From: Pyropia haitanensis
Taxonomy: Eukaryota > Rhodophyta > Bangiophyceae > Bangiales > Bangiaceae
DNA: 64,000 nt
Assembly: GCA_008729055.1 (NCBI GenBank)
Contig: SDUX01000020.1
Coordinates: 98,540-162,539, forward strand
Direction of reading: 5' to 3'
A model generated the notes under the pieces. The model saw nothing but the letters and a program-made list of their open reading frames with translations. It made no database searches and was not told the DNA's origin. A program made the translations under genes and the position numbers. Each line of letters starts with the position of its first letter. Positions within the stretch are counted from its first letter, which is position 1. Positions 31,603-43,023 of this stretch are shown here, piece after piece.

Positions 31603-32229
31603 ATGGACACCGAGCCGCCCACCCACCGCGCCCGCCGCCGGGTCACCGCGCGGCGCCCCACCCCCGCGTCTGCCGTCCCCGCCGCCGGCTCCATGAGCGG
31701 CGGCCCCGTTCCGCGGGCGGCCGGTTTGGGCGGCGCCGCCGGCGGGCTGGCGGCGCCCGCCCGGCGGCCCCAGACGGCGGCCGCGCGCGCGGCGCGCCCC
31801 GCCGGTGCGGCGGCGCCCGCGGCCGGCGCCGCCGCCGGCCGCCGCGCCCGAAAGTGTGCCGCCGCCCAAACGGGGCCCGCCCGCCGCTCGCACACGCGCG
31901 CGCCCGCGTCGGGGCGGCCCCGCGGGCTGTTGCCGCCACGGCCACCGCCGCCGCCGCTGCCGCCGCCGCGGCGGAGTCGGGCGGCGCGGCGGGATCCCCC
32001 GCGCGGCCGCCGTCCCCGCGGCGGCCTGGATGAGCGGCCACGGTGGCCGCCGCCTGCGCGACCGGCCTTCATGACGTGGGCGGCGGCGGCGCGCCCGCCG
32101 CGGCGGCAGGTGGCGCCGCCCCCGCCGTCCATGAGCGGGCCGGCCGTGGGGGGCCGCCGCGGCGGCCGCCGGGACGGCGCCGCGGCGGCGGCCGCTGGGG
32201 GTGGCGGCGGTCCCGCCGGTGGACTTTGA
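31603..32229 (+). CDS. Weakly supported Arg/Pro/Ala-rich ORF, 208 codons
   Basis: ATG 31603 (MDTEPPTHRARRRVTARRP) follows an AT-richer leader and opens a frame to the stop at 32227-32229. It is very basic and repetitive, with three MSG-containing units (GSMSGGPVPRAAGLGG; LDERPRW; PSMSGPAVGGRRGGRR). Nothing identifies a family, and GC-rich sequence makes long frames by chance. Kept only because of the start context. Confidence 0.2.
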   Translation: MDTEPPTHRARRRVTARRPTPASAVPAAGSMSGGPVPRAAGLGGAAGGLAAPARRPQTAAARAARPAGAAAPAAGAAAGRRARKCAAAQTGPARRSHTRAPASGRPRGLLPPRPPPPPLPPPRRSRAARRDPPRGRRPRGGLDERPRWPPPARPAFMTWAAAARPPRRQVAPPPPSMSGPAVGGRRGGRRDGAAAAAAGGGGGPAGGL

Positions 32230-32826
32230 CGCGCCGGCTCGGGCGCGTGCCAGGCCCGCCTGGTGGCCGCGGCGGCGCCGGCGGGCAGCTGCGGCGCCGG
32301 GAGCGGCGTCGGCGGCGACGGCGGCGGGCTGCAGCGCCGGGCGGGCCGTATCGGGGTGCGCCGCGCCTGCCGGGCGGTGTTTCCTGGCGCGGCCACGCCG
32401 CGGCCGGTCCCGATGGCGGGTATGTGAGGCGGCGGCGGCGGCGGGCGTCGGGGCGCGCCTCCCGTAGCGGCGGCGGCGGTGGGGGCGGCGGCGACGGTGG
32501 GGGCGGCGGCGGCGGCGGCGCGTTGAGCCGCCCCGTGCCGCGCCGGTGGCCGCCGCGGCGGCGCGGTGACGGCGCTTCGGCCGGGGCGCTTGAAGAGGCG
32601 GTGCCCCCGCCGGCGCCGGCCCGGGCGCCCTGGCGGCGGCCAGTGACTCCCCAGTCGACGAGGGCGGGCCGCCGTTTCGCGACGGCCGCGACCGACCGTG
32701 CGGCCGCGCGGTGGGCTTATTGGGCCCCCGTTTGCCAGCTGTGCGTCCCCGCCTGGCGCGCTCCCCCTTCGGCCCCTTCGGCCCCCACCGCCCCCGCCGT
32801 GGCCGCCCTGCCGTGGTCCGCTCGGC
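32230..32826. other. Intergenic, GC-rich
   Basis: Repetitive G/C sequence ahead of the secreted-protein gene. An in-frame ATG at 32698 would extend that gene by 43 codons, but it would bury the signal peptide. No other feature. Confidence 0.45.
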
Positions 32827-33717
32827 ATGGCGCGCTCGCTCCGCGTGGTGGCGGTGGTGCTCGCGGCCGTCGCCGCCTTTGCGTCCGCGGCGGTGCGGGT
32901 GGAGGCGGCGCCGGCGCGCGCGGCCGCCCCCGTGGTGGCGCCCCGTGCCGCGTCGGCGCGCGGGACCGCGCGCACGACGGTGACGGGCGCCGTCGACGTG
33001 GTCTACGGGCCGCTGCTGCCGACGCGACCGGCGGACGCGCACGGCTGCAAGCCGCTGAGCGCGTGCATGGGCATGATGGCGGCGCTCAACACGCGGTTTG
33101 CGTACGGCACGGCCTGCCTGGGCGGCGGCGGCTTCCAGGCGCTGATGAAGCTGAACCAGGTTATCCACCAGTTGAATTTCATCCTCGTCCACGGCTGCTG
33201 CGCGACGCCCCTGCAGTTTGATAACCTCCTGGCGGCTGCCACGGGGCTCTTGAACGAGGACTCGTGTCCGCTGCCCCGACCGGTGCCGGACCTGTACGTG
33301 GGGATTCTCGCCTACAACTGGAGCATCTCTGATGGCGGTGTTGGTTCCACAACACAAACAACGACTGTCAGTGTGAGTTCCACATCCACAAGGCCCGGCG
33401 TGAAGGGCGCGGCCACGCGGGCGGTCGAGGCGCCCGTCGTGAGCGGCAAGGCGCCGTCGACGACGGCGGTGGTACCGGCGCCGTCGACGACGGTGGTGGC
33501 ACCGGCGCCGTCGACGGCGACGGTGGCGACGTCCGCAAAGGACCTGGAATTGGACCTGGGCGAGTGCTGCGTCCCGTACTTTGAGGTGGAGGGCCTGCCC
33601 TACTGCTGCCACGAGAGGTGCTGGCACATGGTCGAGGTGCTGGGCATCTACTTTACGCTGGAGGAGTGCTGCGCCGTCGGGACCAACCAGCAGGGCTTCT
33701 TCGTGACGTGCCCGTGA
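32827..33717 (+). CDS. Secreted Cys-rich two-domain protein, 296 residues
   Basis: A single exon from ATG 32827 to TGA 33715-33717, with no homopolymer problem. A signal peptide is evident (MARSLRVVAVVLAAVAAFAS, cleavage likely after VEA near residue 27). Domain 1 contains HGCKPLSACMGMMAALNTR, GTACLGGGGFQALMKLNQVI, HGCCATPLQFDNLLAA and EDSCPLPRPVPDLYVGIL. A Ser/Thr/Pro/Val linker (residues about 202-238) repeats APSTT(A/V)V three times and looks like an O-glycosylated stalk. Domain 2 has ECCVPYFEVEGLPYCCHERC and EECCAVG, ending FVTCP. At least fourteen Cys, many as CC pairs, suggest disulfides and an extracellular or wall location. One potential N-glycosylation site, NWS. I know no named family; a cell-wall or adhesion role is only inferred from architecture. 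Confidence 0.75.
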   Translation: MARSLRVVAVVLAAVAAFASAAVRVEAAPARAAAPVVAPRAASARGTARTTVTGAVDVVYGPLLPTRPADAHGCKPLSACMGMMAALNTRFAYGTACLGGGGFQALMKLNQVIHQLNFILVHGCCATPLQFDNLLAAATGLLNEDSCPLPRPVPDLYVGILAYNWSISDGGVGSTTQTTTVSVSSTSTRPGVKGAATRAVEAPVVSGKAPSTTAVVPAPSTTVVAPAPSTATVATSAKDLELDLGECCVPYFEVEGLPYCCHERCWHMVEVLGIYFTLEECCAVGTNQQGFFVTCP

Positions 33718-34700
33718 GGGGCGCGCGGCGGGCCGGTCAGGGGCGGCGCTCGAGGGGGGAGGGGGCGCCGCCGTGTTGAATATATGCAAACCAAACGACT
33801 CGTTCACGGCGTGCGTGCCGTGCCCACACCGGGGGTGGTGAGCCGCGGCGCGTTGCAGCGAGGGGCGTCCGAGCGCGGGCCTCGAAGACTGCGCGCGCAC
33901 AGGTCACAGGACGGCCCGGCGGACGCGCCCGGTGCGCCCATGTCGATCGACGCGACCTGGTAGCGTCGACGTCGCCGCCGCGCCCGCCGTGCGCGGTCGG
34001 CGCGGGACGGGACGCGGCGTCCTGGCGCAGTCCGCCCGCCTGAACAGCCGTGCCGTGCGCTGTCGGCCGACGCCAGGACGCCGAGCGTGTTGGCCACACA
34101 CGAGCAAATCCCTGCGTTCTTCTGGCGGGAATGAACGTGCCCTGCCGTCGGCCAATCGGAGAGCATCAACGATTGTGTGGTCTTGTGTCTGGCGCGGACG
34201 CGGAGATCTGGGCTCCCCGTTGAAGAAGATATTTCAAAGTCGCATTCATGCGGACGGCGGGGGCCCCCTCATTGGCCCGCCGCGGGGACGACCGCCCCCC
34301 TGCGCCGCGAGGCGTGGCCGCGGGCAGGCCCCCCGCGGGCGACGCAGCCGCCCCCGCCGCCACCAATGCGCGCCGGGCGGCGTGGCGGCGCGAACCACGC
34401 ACGCCCCGCCGCGCGCGACCGCACGGCCCCCATCCGCTCTCGCCGCCCCGCCGCGCGGACGCACACGACCTCATCCGTGCCCGCCGCCACTCTCCCCACG
34501 GCGCGCCGCTCCCGTCCGCCCCGCCCCCGCCCGCCCCGCTCCTCCCGTGCGTTGGACCCGCATCTGGTGCGCCCGCCCGCCGCTTCGTCGCGTGCCCCCT
34601 CGCCAACTGCCGCCGCCGCCGCCGCCGAGGCCGAGGCCGCGCCGGCCCCCCCCGCCGGCACCGCCCCCGCCCCCCCCCGCCCCCCCCCCCACCCCCCCTC
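33718..34700. other. Intergenic, no gene seen
   Basis: 3' flank of the secreted-protein gene, with a TATATGCAAA stretch near 33780, then mixed sequence and a C-rich approach to the next ATG. Short open frames on both strands have no recognisable content. Confidence 0.45.
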
Positions 34701-35604
34701 ATGGCGTTTGTCGGCGCCGCCCCGGTGGGCGCGGGCCTCTGCGCGCCGCCGCCGGCGACGGCGCGGCCGTCGGCGCGGCTGTCGGCGCGGCGGCCGCTGC
34801 CGGCGCGGCGCGCCGCCGCGCCGCCGCGCATGTCCACCTCGGAGAGCACCTCCCCCGCGGGGGTGGCGCCCGCCGCGACGACGCCCGTGGCGCGCCCCGT
34901 CGTCACCAGCGCGGTCGTGCGGGACGAGGACATTGGCAACCGCAGCTTCCAGCTCAACGAGATGGAGGACAGCGAGCAGGCCGTGTCGGCGCTGTACCTG
35001 CGGGCGGCGGACCACGGGGTGGAGTTTGGGGCGACGGACGGGCCCGTGCCGGACTCGGTGACGGGGGAGTGGGTGCTGAACCAGGAGGACGGGACGCTGG
35101 GGCTGTCGCTCACCCGCAAGTACGAGGGCGACTTTAGCTTCTCCGTCACCCGGTTCTACAAGGTGCGTCGGTGGGGGGCGCCATGGGCGGTGCGGGCGCT
35201 GGGGGTGCTGCTGCCGCGATTCCGTTGCTGCCGCGGGCGTCGAGGTTGGGGGCGCGCTCCTCCGGCGCCGCCTTGATTGCGTGCTGGTGCTGGTGTGGGG
35301 GCCCGCTGGGTGAGGCTGGAGGTGGCCCTGACCGGCTCTCTTGACTGTTGCCTTGCTGTGCCGGCCTGTTGTCTCTTGTGTGTTTCCTCTTGTCCCTCTG
35401 TGTGTCGGGCGCTGGGGTGTGCCGTGCGCGTAGGGTCACTATGAGCGGCGCGAGGGCTCCTCCCTGGTGACCGTCGACGGCTACATCTTCAAGGACGACG
35501 TCCCGATGGAGCCCGAGAGCGCCGTCGGCTTTTTCAGCATGGTCATGGCCACCGACGACTTGCCATCGGAGGACTATGACGTGACCAAGTCTGCTGGCAA
35601 CTGA
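34701..35604 (+). CDS. Probable plastid-targeted protein of unknown function, two exons
   Basis: Exon 1 is 34701-35162, exon 2 is 35434-35604; the intron starts GTGCGTCGG and ends GCGTAG, between codons; 210 residues, no frame repair. The N-terminus (MAFVGAAPVGAGLCAPPPAT, then ARPSARLSARRPLPARRAAA) is rich in Ala, Arg, Ser and Pro and starts with a Phe at position 3, as in red-algal and other primary-plastid transit peptides. The mature part begins around residue 55 and contains VVRDEDIGNRSFQLNEMED, GVEFGATDGPVPDSVTGEW, LNQEDGTLGLSLTRKYEGDF, SFSVTRFYKGHYERREG and VTVDGYIFKDD. The alternating strands, G-x-W and paired Gly resemble a lipocalin-like or small beta-barrel fold, but I recognise no family. 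The 3' flank is T-rich. Confidence 0.7.
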
Positions 35605-36770
35605 TCGCTGCGTCCGCCTTGTGTGTATATCTGCTTTTACTTCCACTTTCATCTTCATCGTCCTCCGTGCGCGCGACGGTTGGCGGATTTTTTTTGCGCG
35701 CTCTTGCGCTGGTATCTCGCTTCTGGCTTGCATCACGAGTCCGTCGTCCCCTCTTCTTTTGTTTTAGGTCAACGTGTTTTGTGTGTCCGTGTCGGCGCTG
35801 CTCCACCCACACAGGCGTTTTTTTTGTGGTTGTTCTGGTCGTCTCGATCTGGTCAAGAGCCCCTTGCGGTGACTTCGGCTCCGCTGTCGCCCCTGCCATG
35901 GCGGTGCAGCGCACGGGCAGCGGACGCTGCCCGCCGCCCAGACGTCCGCAGGGACGCACGCCGGGGCCGAGCCCCCCCCCCGACGCCGCGCCGCCCGCCG
36001 CGCCGCCGGCCGCCACCGCGCCCGCCGGTGGCGCGCGGCGAGCCGCCCGCGCGCGGCGGCGGCGGCGGCGCGGCCGCGGGCGGGGGTCGGGGCGGGGACG
36101 CAGCGGCGCGGGCGTCGCCCCCGCGGCGGCGGCGGCGGCGGCGGATGGGGGGACGGGGGACACCCCCCGCGGCGGCCGCCGACGGGCGGCCCGCCCCTCC
36201 CCCACCCCCCCGCCCCTGCCCCCGCCCGCGCCCCGCCCCCTCCCGAGGCGGCGCGGCGGGGCGGCGGCGGCGGCGGCGGGCGGCCGCCGCCCGCGCGCGC
36301 CGCCGCCCGCCGCGCCCGCCGGCGGGCGGGCCGCCGCGGCGCGTGCCGCCGCCCGCGCCGGCGGGCGCGGGCGGCCGCCGCGGCGTCCGCCCCGCCCGCG
36401 CCCGCTCCCCCCCGCCGGCGCCCCGCTGGTCCGCTTCCGCGGCCGGAGGAGGGGCGGGGGGCGTGGGGGGGGGGGAAACCCCTGCGGCGGCTGCCCGGCG
36501 GGCGGGCCCGCGCCGCTTCCCCGCTGCGTGGGGGGGTGGCGACGCCCCCGCCGGGCGCCGCCCCCCGGCCCGCGCCCGCCCGCGGCGCGTCGCGGCGCGC
36601 CCGGCGCCCGCGCGCCGGCGGCGGCGGCGGCGGGGGCGCCCGCGCGGCTCCCCGCTCCCCCCCCCCCCGCGCCCCCCCCACCTCGCCGCCCCCCGCGGCC
36701 GCACCCGCGCGCCCCCCCCCCCCACTGGCTGCCGCGGCGCCCCCCCCCCCCCCCACGGCGGCCCCCCCCC
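35605..36770. other. 3' flank then GC-rich sequence without a supported gene
   Basis: 35605-35880 is T-rich (several TTTT runs, one T8 at about 35818), probably the 3' UTR and transcript end of the plastid-protein gene. 35900-36770 is GCC/GGC repeat with very long frames on both strands and no recognisable protein. Confidence 0.5.
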
Positions 36771-37181
36771 TCAGCCCTTGACCACCGCCTCGGCCGGCAC
36801 GTACGCGCCCGCGACGGACCGGTCGACAAACTCGACCCACGCGTGGGTGACCATGCCGCCCCCCCCCCCCAGCACGTACTCCACGCGCTTGCACACGTAG
36901 AGGCCGACGCCCGCCGCGCGGAGGCGCTCCCCATACGCCGCCGCCAGCCGGCAGACCGCGTCCAGGTGGGGGCCCCCGCCGACGGCGGCGGCGGCGGGCA
37001 GCGCCCCCGCCCGCCACCCGCCGGCGGCGGCGGGGGCGGCGGCGGGGGCGACGGGCGCCGCCCGCGCGGGCGGGCCCGCCCGCCGCGCGGCGGCCATAAA
37101 GTCGGCGTAGGCGGCGGCGGCGCCTTTGGACGCCAGCAGCGCCGCCGCCGTCGCCGGGGGGGCGCCGCCGCCCAGCGTGCC

Positions 37182-37212
<31 letters not shown>

Positions 37213-37321
37213 GGGCGCCCCACGGCAGGGGCTCCGCCACCACGCCGGGGGGGAACACCTTGGCGCCCCAGCCGGGCTTGAGGGTGGGGGAGGTGGGGAA
37301 CCGGGGGGAGCCCGTGTCCAT
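36771..37321 (-). CDS. Small protein of unknown function, about 183 residues
   Basis: The start is ATG 37321 (MDTGSPRFPTSPTLKPGWGA, then KVFPPGVVAEPLPWGAPG). After a G/C run comes GTLGGGAPPATAAALLASKG, AAAAYADFMAAARRAG, a linker, and a conserved-looking end: LDAVCRLAAAYGERLRAAGV, GLYVCKRVEYVLGG, MVTHAWVEFVDRSVAGAYV, PAEAVVKG and stop at 36771. The frame changes at the G run 37183-37206. The C-terminal 60 residues have ordinary protein composition and a hydrophobic/charged rhythm typical of a small alpha/beta domain. Family unknown to me. Confidence 0.5.
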
Positions 37322-38510
37322 CCCACACACCAGCCGGGCGGACGGGGAGGGGGGTGTGGGAAGGTTGACGGGGGGGAGGGGGGAGAGGGAGTTGGGAGGG
37401 AGAGGCGGACAGAGGGCCGCGTCGCAACCAGAGGAGTCGCCAGCAGAGCACCGGCCGTCGTACGGGCGGGGCGGGGTCCGGAAGGGGGCGCCACGACCCG
37501 ACACGGGCGAGCACGGGCCTGGCGGTCGCGGGATGAGGAAGCGGAGCAGCAGGGGGGGCGAGGGAACACCCCCCCCCCCCTTCCCTCCTGAACCGGCGCG
37601 CGCTACTGGTCGGCTGCTGGCCGCGCTTGCACTGCGCCAGCGGCGGGCGCGCACGCCACCGCCGGCGCCGCCGCGGCGGTGGCGCTGCGGGAGGGGGGGA
37701 CGGCAGGCCGCAGCCGCCGCTGCGCCGTTGGCAGCCGCGGCGGCCCGCGGGGCGTCCAGCTGTCACGGCCACGGCACGCCCGTCGAGGACGGCGGCGGAC
37801 AGCAGGACACGGGCGGCGCGGAGCCGGGCAGCGCCGGGGAGGTGTATGCGGTGGCGGCGGCGCGGGTGCCCTCCCGGCTGTTGCTCCCCCGGCCGACGGC
37901 GCCGCTGGCGCGCCAGCAGAGCGCCCCGGTTGTGGCCAAGCACAGCCCTGGCAGGGCATTCCCCGGGGCAGCAGGCCAACAAGAAGGGGCAGCGAGGCGG
38001 GCGCAGCCGCGACGGCCCGGAGGGGCAACCCTGGCCTTGGCCCCCGGCACGCCCCGCCAAGCCACGCCAAGCTGGCAGTGCCGGGCCGCGGCCGCCACCC
38101 ACAAATTACGCGCCGCGACCAGCGACGCGCCGCCACCACGCCCGACGCGCGCGCCCGCCTCTGTGCCATCCGCTGTTGACGGGGGAGCGGCGGCGGGGGA
38201 GTGGACGACCCGGCCGACCCGACGCACCGGCGGCTCGAGGGGCGGGGGTCGGCGCACGGCGACGCGCGCTGACAGCGCCGCGCTGCGAGTGGAAGCCCCA
38301 ACGGGCAGCGGCGGGCGGCGCGCGCCACGTGGCGGACCAGCAGAGGCGAAATTGTGCATGCATCGCGCACACCGCGCGCGCCCAGTGCGCCGTCGGGGCC
38401 TCGCGTGTCCGCACCGGTGCGCGCGTCCCCCGCCCTCTATGTGCAGTTGCGGCTCCCCGGCGCCCACGGGCGCGCCCGCAGGCGCCCTCCCCCCCCACCC
38501 CCTCGGCGGG
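37322..38510. other. Intergenic, no gene supported
   Basis: Upstream of the preceding minus-strand gene. 37330-37560 is G-rich; 37600-38480 is mixed GC with long but featureless frames on both strands. Confidence 0.4.
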
Positions 38511-38794
38511 TCACCCCGCGGCCAGCCCGTCGCCCCTCGTCGGCGGCGGCGGCACCCCTCCCCTCTTCCCCGCTCGCCCCCCCCCCGCCACCCCGCCCGC
38601 CACGCCCTCCACCCCCGCCGCCGCCGCTGCCGCCGCCGCCGCCGCCGCGGCCGCCGCCTGCCGCTCCCGCCGCCGCCGGTCGTTGCACTTGGCCGCCGAC
38701 AGCCGGTTGCGCACCCGCCGGCGGGCGGCCACCGAGCCCGGGTCCAGCCCGTCGAGCGCGCCGGGCCGCCGGCGGGGGCGCCCGCCGCGGTGCA

Positions 38795-38844
<50 letters not shown>

Positions 38845-39407
38845 GCAGCGGCGGCGGGCGCACCGCCGGCGGCGGCGGCGGCAGGTGCGGCCGCGCCGCG
38901 GCGGGCGCGCCGGCGGGGGGCGAGGGCAGGCGCGGGCGGCGGCGGTGCCCCGCCCGCCGCCGCCGCCGCCGCGGGGGGGCGCGGCAGCAGCAGGGGCAGG
39001 GCCGGCGGCGGCGGCGGCGGCGGCGGCAGCGCGCGCACCCGGCGGTCGGCGCCGTCGTCGGCGCCGCCACAGCCGCCGCCGCCCCCCCCCCGCTCCGTCC
39101 ACGCCGGCCGCGGCACCACCGCCGCCGCCCGGTCCAGCAGCGCCTGCAGGAAGGACACCTTGAGGGCGGCGACGGCGGACGCGGCGGCGGGCCCCCACGT
39201 GGACACGACCGGCCGCAGGGCGAGGTGCCCAAACGGGCGGGCCGTGCCGGCATAGTGCACGGCGCGGGCGGCGGCGGCCGCCGGCTCGCGCGCGGGCGGG
39301 CACAGCACCAGCGGGCGCGCGGGGGCGCCCGCGGCGGCCCCCACGGCGGGGACGACCAGCCCGACGAGGCCGTCCTGGAAGCCCGCAAAGTCCACCGGGC
39401 TGGTCAG

Positions 39408-39463
<56 letters not shown>

Positions 39464-40488
39464 CGCCGCCGCCTCCGCCTCCGCCCCCGAGGCCGGGCGG
39501 GGCGGCCGCCGCGACGGGGCGGCCGCCGCCCCCCCCCCGGCCGCGGCCGCGGCCGCGGCGGGGGCGGCGGCGGCGGCGCCGCCCGGCCCCACCGCCACCG
39601 CCTCCACGTCCAGCCGCCGGCGGACGCGGAGCTCCCCCCCCCCGCGGCGCCCGCCGCCCCCGCCTCCCCCGGCCGCGCCCGCCGGAACTGCATGATGGAG
39701 CGGCGCTGCCGCGCGCCGCCGGCGCCGTCGTGGACCGCCGTCAGCCCAAAGCCAAAGAAGCCGTCCCCGTCGGCGGCGCGCCCCATCGCGACGAGCGTGC
39801 CCGCCGCCTCGTTGAGCACAAAGCGGCACCGCGTGGGGGGGGGGAGGATCGTGCCCGTCATCACCGCCTGCGGGCACAGCGAGACGACGCGCATCTCCAG
39901 GGTGCCGAGCGTCACGCCATTGACGGTGGCAAACGGCACGTACTGTGGGGGGGGCAGGGGGGGGGGAGAGGAGGGCGGTCGACCGATGGTGTCCACCCAG
40001 TATCCGACGGCAACCAGGCACGGCAAGAACAACAGGGAGAAACACCGACGACGTCAGCCCCCATCGGGTCGGCGTACGCGTGCACGCCACCGCGGCGCGC
40101 GACACCCCGCCAAAGACACACACCAATGGAGCGCAGCTGTGCGCCGCCGACATCAGCACCGCCAGCGTCCACACGCGCAACCCACCAGCGCCGCAGCAAC
40201 ACCACGCCGCCACTTGCACGGCTGGGGCAGCCGCGCCACGCCCGCCACCCCCCCCCCACCCCCCACCCCACCCGCGGCACGTACCAAAAACTCTGCCCTC
40301 ATCGCCGTCCCAAACCCGTCCGCCTCCGCCCCGCACATGCCCTCATAGCGCAGGTCCGCCGACACCGCCGCCGCCGCGCGCAGCCCGTCCCCCGACACGC
40401 TCAGCGGCAGGTAGGCCGCCCCATCGAGCGCGCCACACCCGTCGTCGCCACCGCCACCACCACCGCCGCCACCGCCGCCGCCGCCGAA

Positions 40489-40521
<33 letters not shown>

Positions 40522-40699
40522 CCCGCGCGTGCGCCCGCCGCGCGCGCGCCCGCCGTCGCGCGCGCCCCCCCCCCGTCGGCCGTCGGCAGCAGCCACCGGC
40601 GGGGCAGGCCCCCCTCCGCCAGCAGCGCCGCGACCAGCGGGTTGTCCGCGTGGGCCCCCAGCGCCGCCGCCGGGGGGGGAGCGCGTCGGGCGGCTGCAT
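38511..40699 (-). CDS. bZIP-like protein with atypical basic region, two exons
   Basis: The start is ATG 40699 (MQPPDALPP..., then GAHADNPLVAALLAEGGLPR). Exon 1 runs to 40285 (GDGLRAAAAVSADLRYEGMC, GAEADGFGTAMRAEFL); donor GTACGTGCC, acceptor CCACAG; exon 2 starts 39942 (YVPFATVNGVTLGTLEMRVV, GTILPPPTRCRFVLNEAAGT, GFFGFGLTAVHDG). After Ala/Pro tracts comes a second block (VDFAGFQDGLVGLVVPAVGA, FGHLALRPVVSTWGP, VAALKVSFLQALLDRAAAV) and near the C-terminus RRRVRNRLSAAKCNDRRRRE, which resembles a bZIP basic region. The usual N-x7-R becomes N-x7-N, and a poly-Ala tract stands where the leucine zipper should be, so DNA binding is uncertain. Frame changes occur at about 40560, 40675, the (GCC)n block at 39408-39465, and 39525-39640. 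The splice junction is clean. A nuclear role is inferred. Confidence 0.5.
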
Positions 40700-42111
40700 T
40701 GGGGCGGGCGCGGGCGGCGAGGGGGGCGGGGGGGGGGGGGGGAACGGTTGGTGACACGCGCACGGCGCGGGCGGGCCGGCGGGCGGGCGGGGCGGCGGGC
40801 GGTCGGGCGGGCGGGTGGGCAGGCGGGCGACGCCGCCACGCTGCAGAGGGGGGCCGGCCAGAGCGGGAGCGCACCCCGCGCAGCGGAGCGCCGGGCGAGG
40901 GCGCCGCCGAGAGCCGACGCACCACGCGGCGGTCGTCGTGGAGGCGGGTAGCGCCCGCCGCGCCGCTCGACGACGGGCGCGCCCGCGGCGTGTGGCCCGC
41001 GCCAGCCGCGGCCGTGCGTGCGCGCGTCTCTTCGTCCCGCGGCGGGCGGCAGCGGGGGGGGGCCCGCCCGCAGCCCGGCACGCGCGGTGCACGCGCGCGG
41101 CGCTGCGGGGAGCCGCGGAGGGGCCGGCTGGCAAAACATCTGCACGGACGCCATTGGCTCGCGCCCGATGCCACGGAAAAATCCGTGTGGTTGTGATCCT
41201 CTGCCACGTGTAAGACGTTTGCTGTCAGCGCGATCTAGCTGGGCCGCTGATCGCGGCACCAGGCTGGCATCTGGCACGCTGAGATGCGCTCTCGCGGATC
41301 CCCAATCTTTTGCTGCTTTGTGATTGGTGCATGTTCTGCCACGTACGAATCAATGCGCTCCGCATCGAACGCGATCTGCAGGTGAGCCGGCAGTCTCGGC
41401 TGGCGGGACGCTCACCAGCTAGGGTTGCACGTGCCGACTGTGGGGGACGCGGCGGGAGCACGGCGAGGGGGGACTGGGGCGCCGACCCCCGCGGCGTCCA
41501 TGCCGCGCCGGGCGGCGGCACGCCCGCGGCGGTCACCCCGCTGCCCCCCGCGCGGCGGCCTCGGCGGCCACCGCGGCGGCCGCGCCTGCGCCCGCCGGCG
41601 GGTGGCGGGCGGCGGGCGGGACGGGGCGGAGTTGGACGGGGTGGGGCGGGGGGGGGGGGGGGGGGCACGGGCGGCCCGCCCCCCTCCCCCCGCCCGCCCC
41701 CGTCGCGCCGCCTCGTGCCGCGCCGCCCGCCGGCGTCGTCGCCGCCGCCGCCGCCGCCGACGCCGCATGCGTGGCGTCGGTGTGGGGGGCCCGCCCTCCC
41801 CCGCCGCGCCGCGCGCCGCGCGGGCGCCGGCAAGCAGCGCCGCGGGCGGTGCCGCGGGCGGCGGCGTCGCGGCCGCCGCGGCGGCCGGCTCGCTGGGGGC
41901 GGCGGGAAGGCGGGGGGCCGGCGGTGCCGCGGGCGCCGCGCCTGCCCACGCCCGGCGCGCGGCGGTCATTGGTCGTCGCCGCCCTCCCTCCCGCTGCGCG
42001 CCATCTCCTCGCCGCCGCCCCCGGCGAGGGCAGCTCCCTCCGCCCCCCCGCCCGCCCTTCCCCCTCCCACCGTCCCCCCCCCTCCCCCCGCGCCCCACTT
42101 GCACGCCCCGC
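40700..42111. other. Intergenic divergent region
   Basis: Between divergent starts at 40699 and 42112. 41120-41420 is poorer in G/C and contains CCATTGG near 41151 and ATTGG near 41323 (CCAAT-box-like); the rest is GC repeat. No gene supported. Confidence 0.45.
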
Positions 42112-42740
42112 ATGGCCGACGGCGGGGGTGGCGGCGGCGCCCCCCCCCCCCACCCCCCGCCGACGACGCCTTCACCCCCCGCGCCGTCCCCCCCGCCGTC
42201 TTCCTCGCCACATACCTGACGCGCATCGGCTTTTACGCGCCCGCGCCCCCCCCTCGCCCCCCCCGCCGGCGCGGGGCGGCGGCCCCCCCCCCCCCCCCCG
42301 CGGGGGCGTACCCGCCGCCCCCCACCGCCACGACGCTGGCGGCGCTGGTGGCCGCCCACCTCCGCGCCCTCCCCTTTGACAACCTGGCGGTGGGGGGCGG
42401 CGCGCCCGCCGCCGCCGGCGCCGACGGCGCCTGGGCGCGCCTCGTCGCCGCCCGCCGCGGCGGCTGGTGCCTCGACCACAACGCGCTGCTGGCGGGGGCG
42501 GCGCGCCTGCTCGCCTACCCGGCGGTGGTGCCGCGGCTCGGGTGGGTGCTGTCCGAGGCGGGCGCCGCCGCCGTCGCGGGGCTGGTGGGGGAGGTGGCCG
42601 CCGGGGGGGGGCGCCCGCCGCGGCACCTGCTGGTGGAGGTGCGCGTCGCGGGGGGGGGGGGGGAGGGGGGGGGGGGGGGGACCGCACCTACCTGGTCGAC
42701 GCGGGCAACGGGCGGTCGTTTGTGACGCCGCTGCTGCTGC

Positions 42741-42772
<32 letters not shown>

Positions 42773-42991
42773 GGGGGGGGACGCCCTGCCGGGCGATGAG
42801 CGCGTCGGCCAGCCCGTGCGGCAGCCCGACGGCGTGTGGTGGCGGCTCGTCCCGGTGGCCGACGCCCTCGCCGGTGGCGGCGGCGGCGACGGCGGCGGCG
42901 GGGGCGGCGGGGGCGGCGGCGGTGGCGGCGGCGGCGCCCCGGCCGCGCTGCTGCCGGCGGTCGCCGCGGACTTGTGGGCGGTGCAGTGGCT

Positions 42992-43023
<32 letters not shown>

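Noticed and set aside
41166..41186. CCACGGA-AAAA-TCCGTGTGG hairpin as a terminator or RNA
   Set aside because: Seven-base arms are expected by chance in 64 kb and there is no associated gene end.
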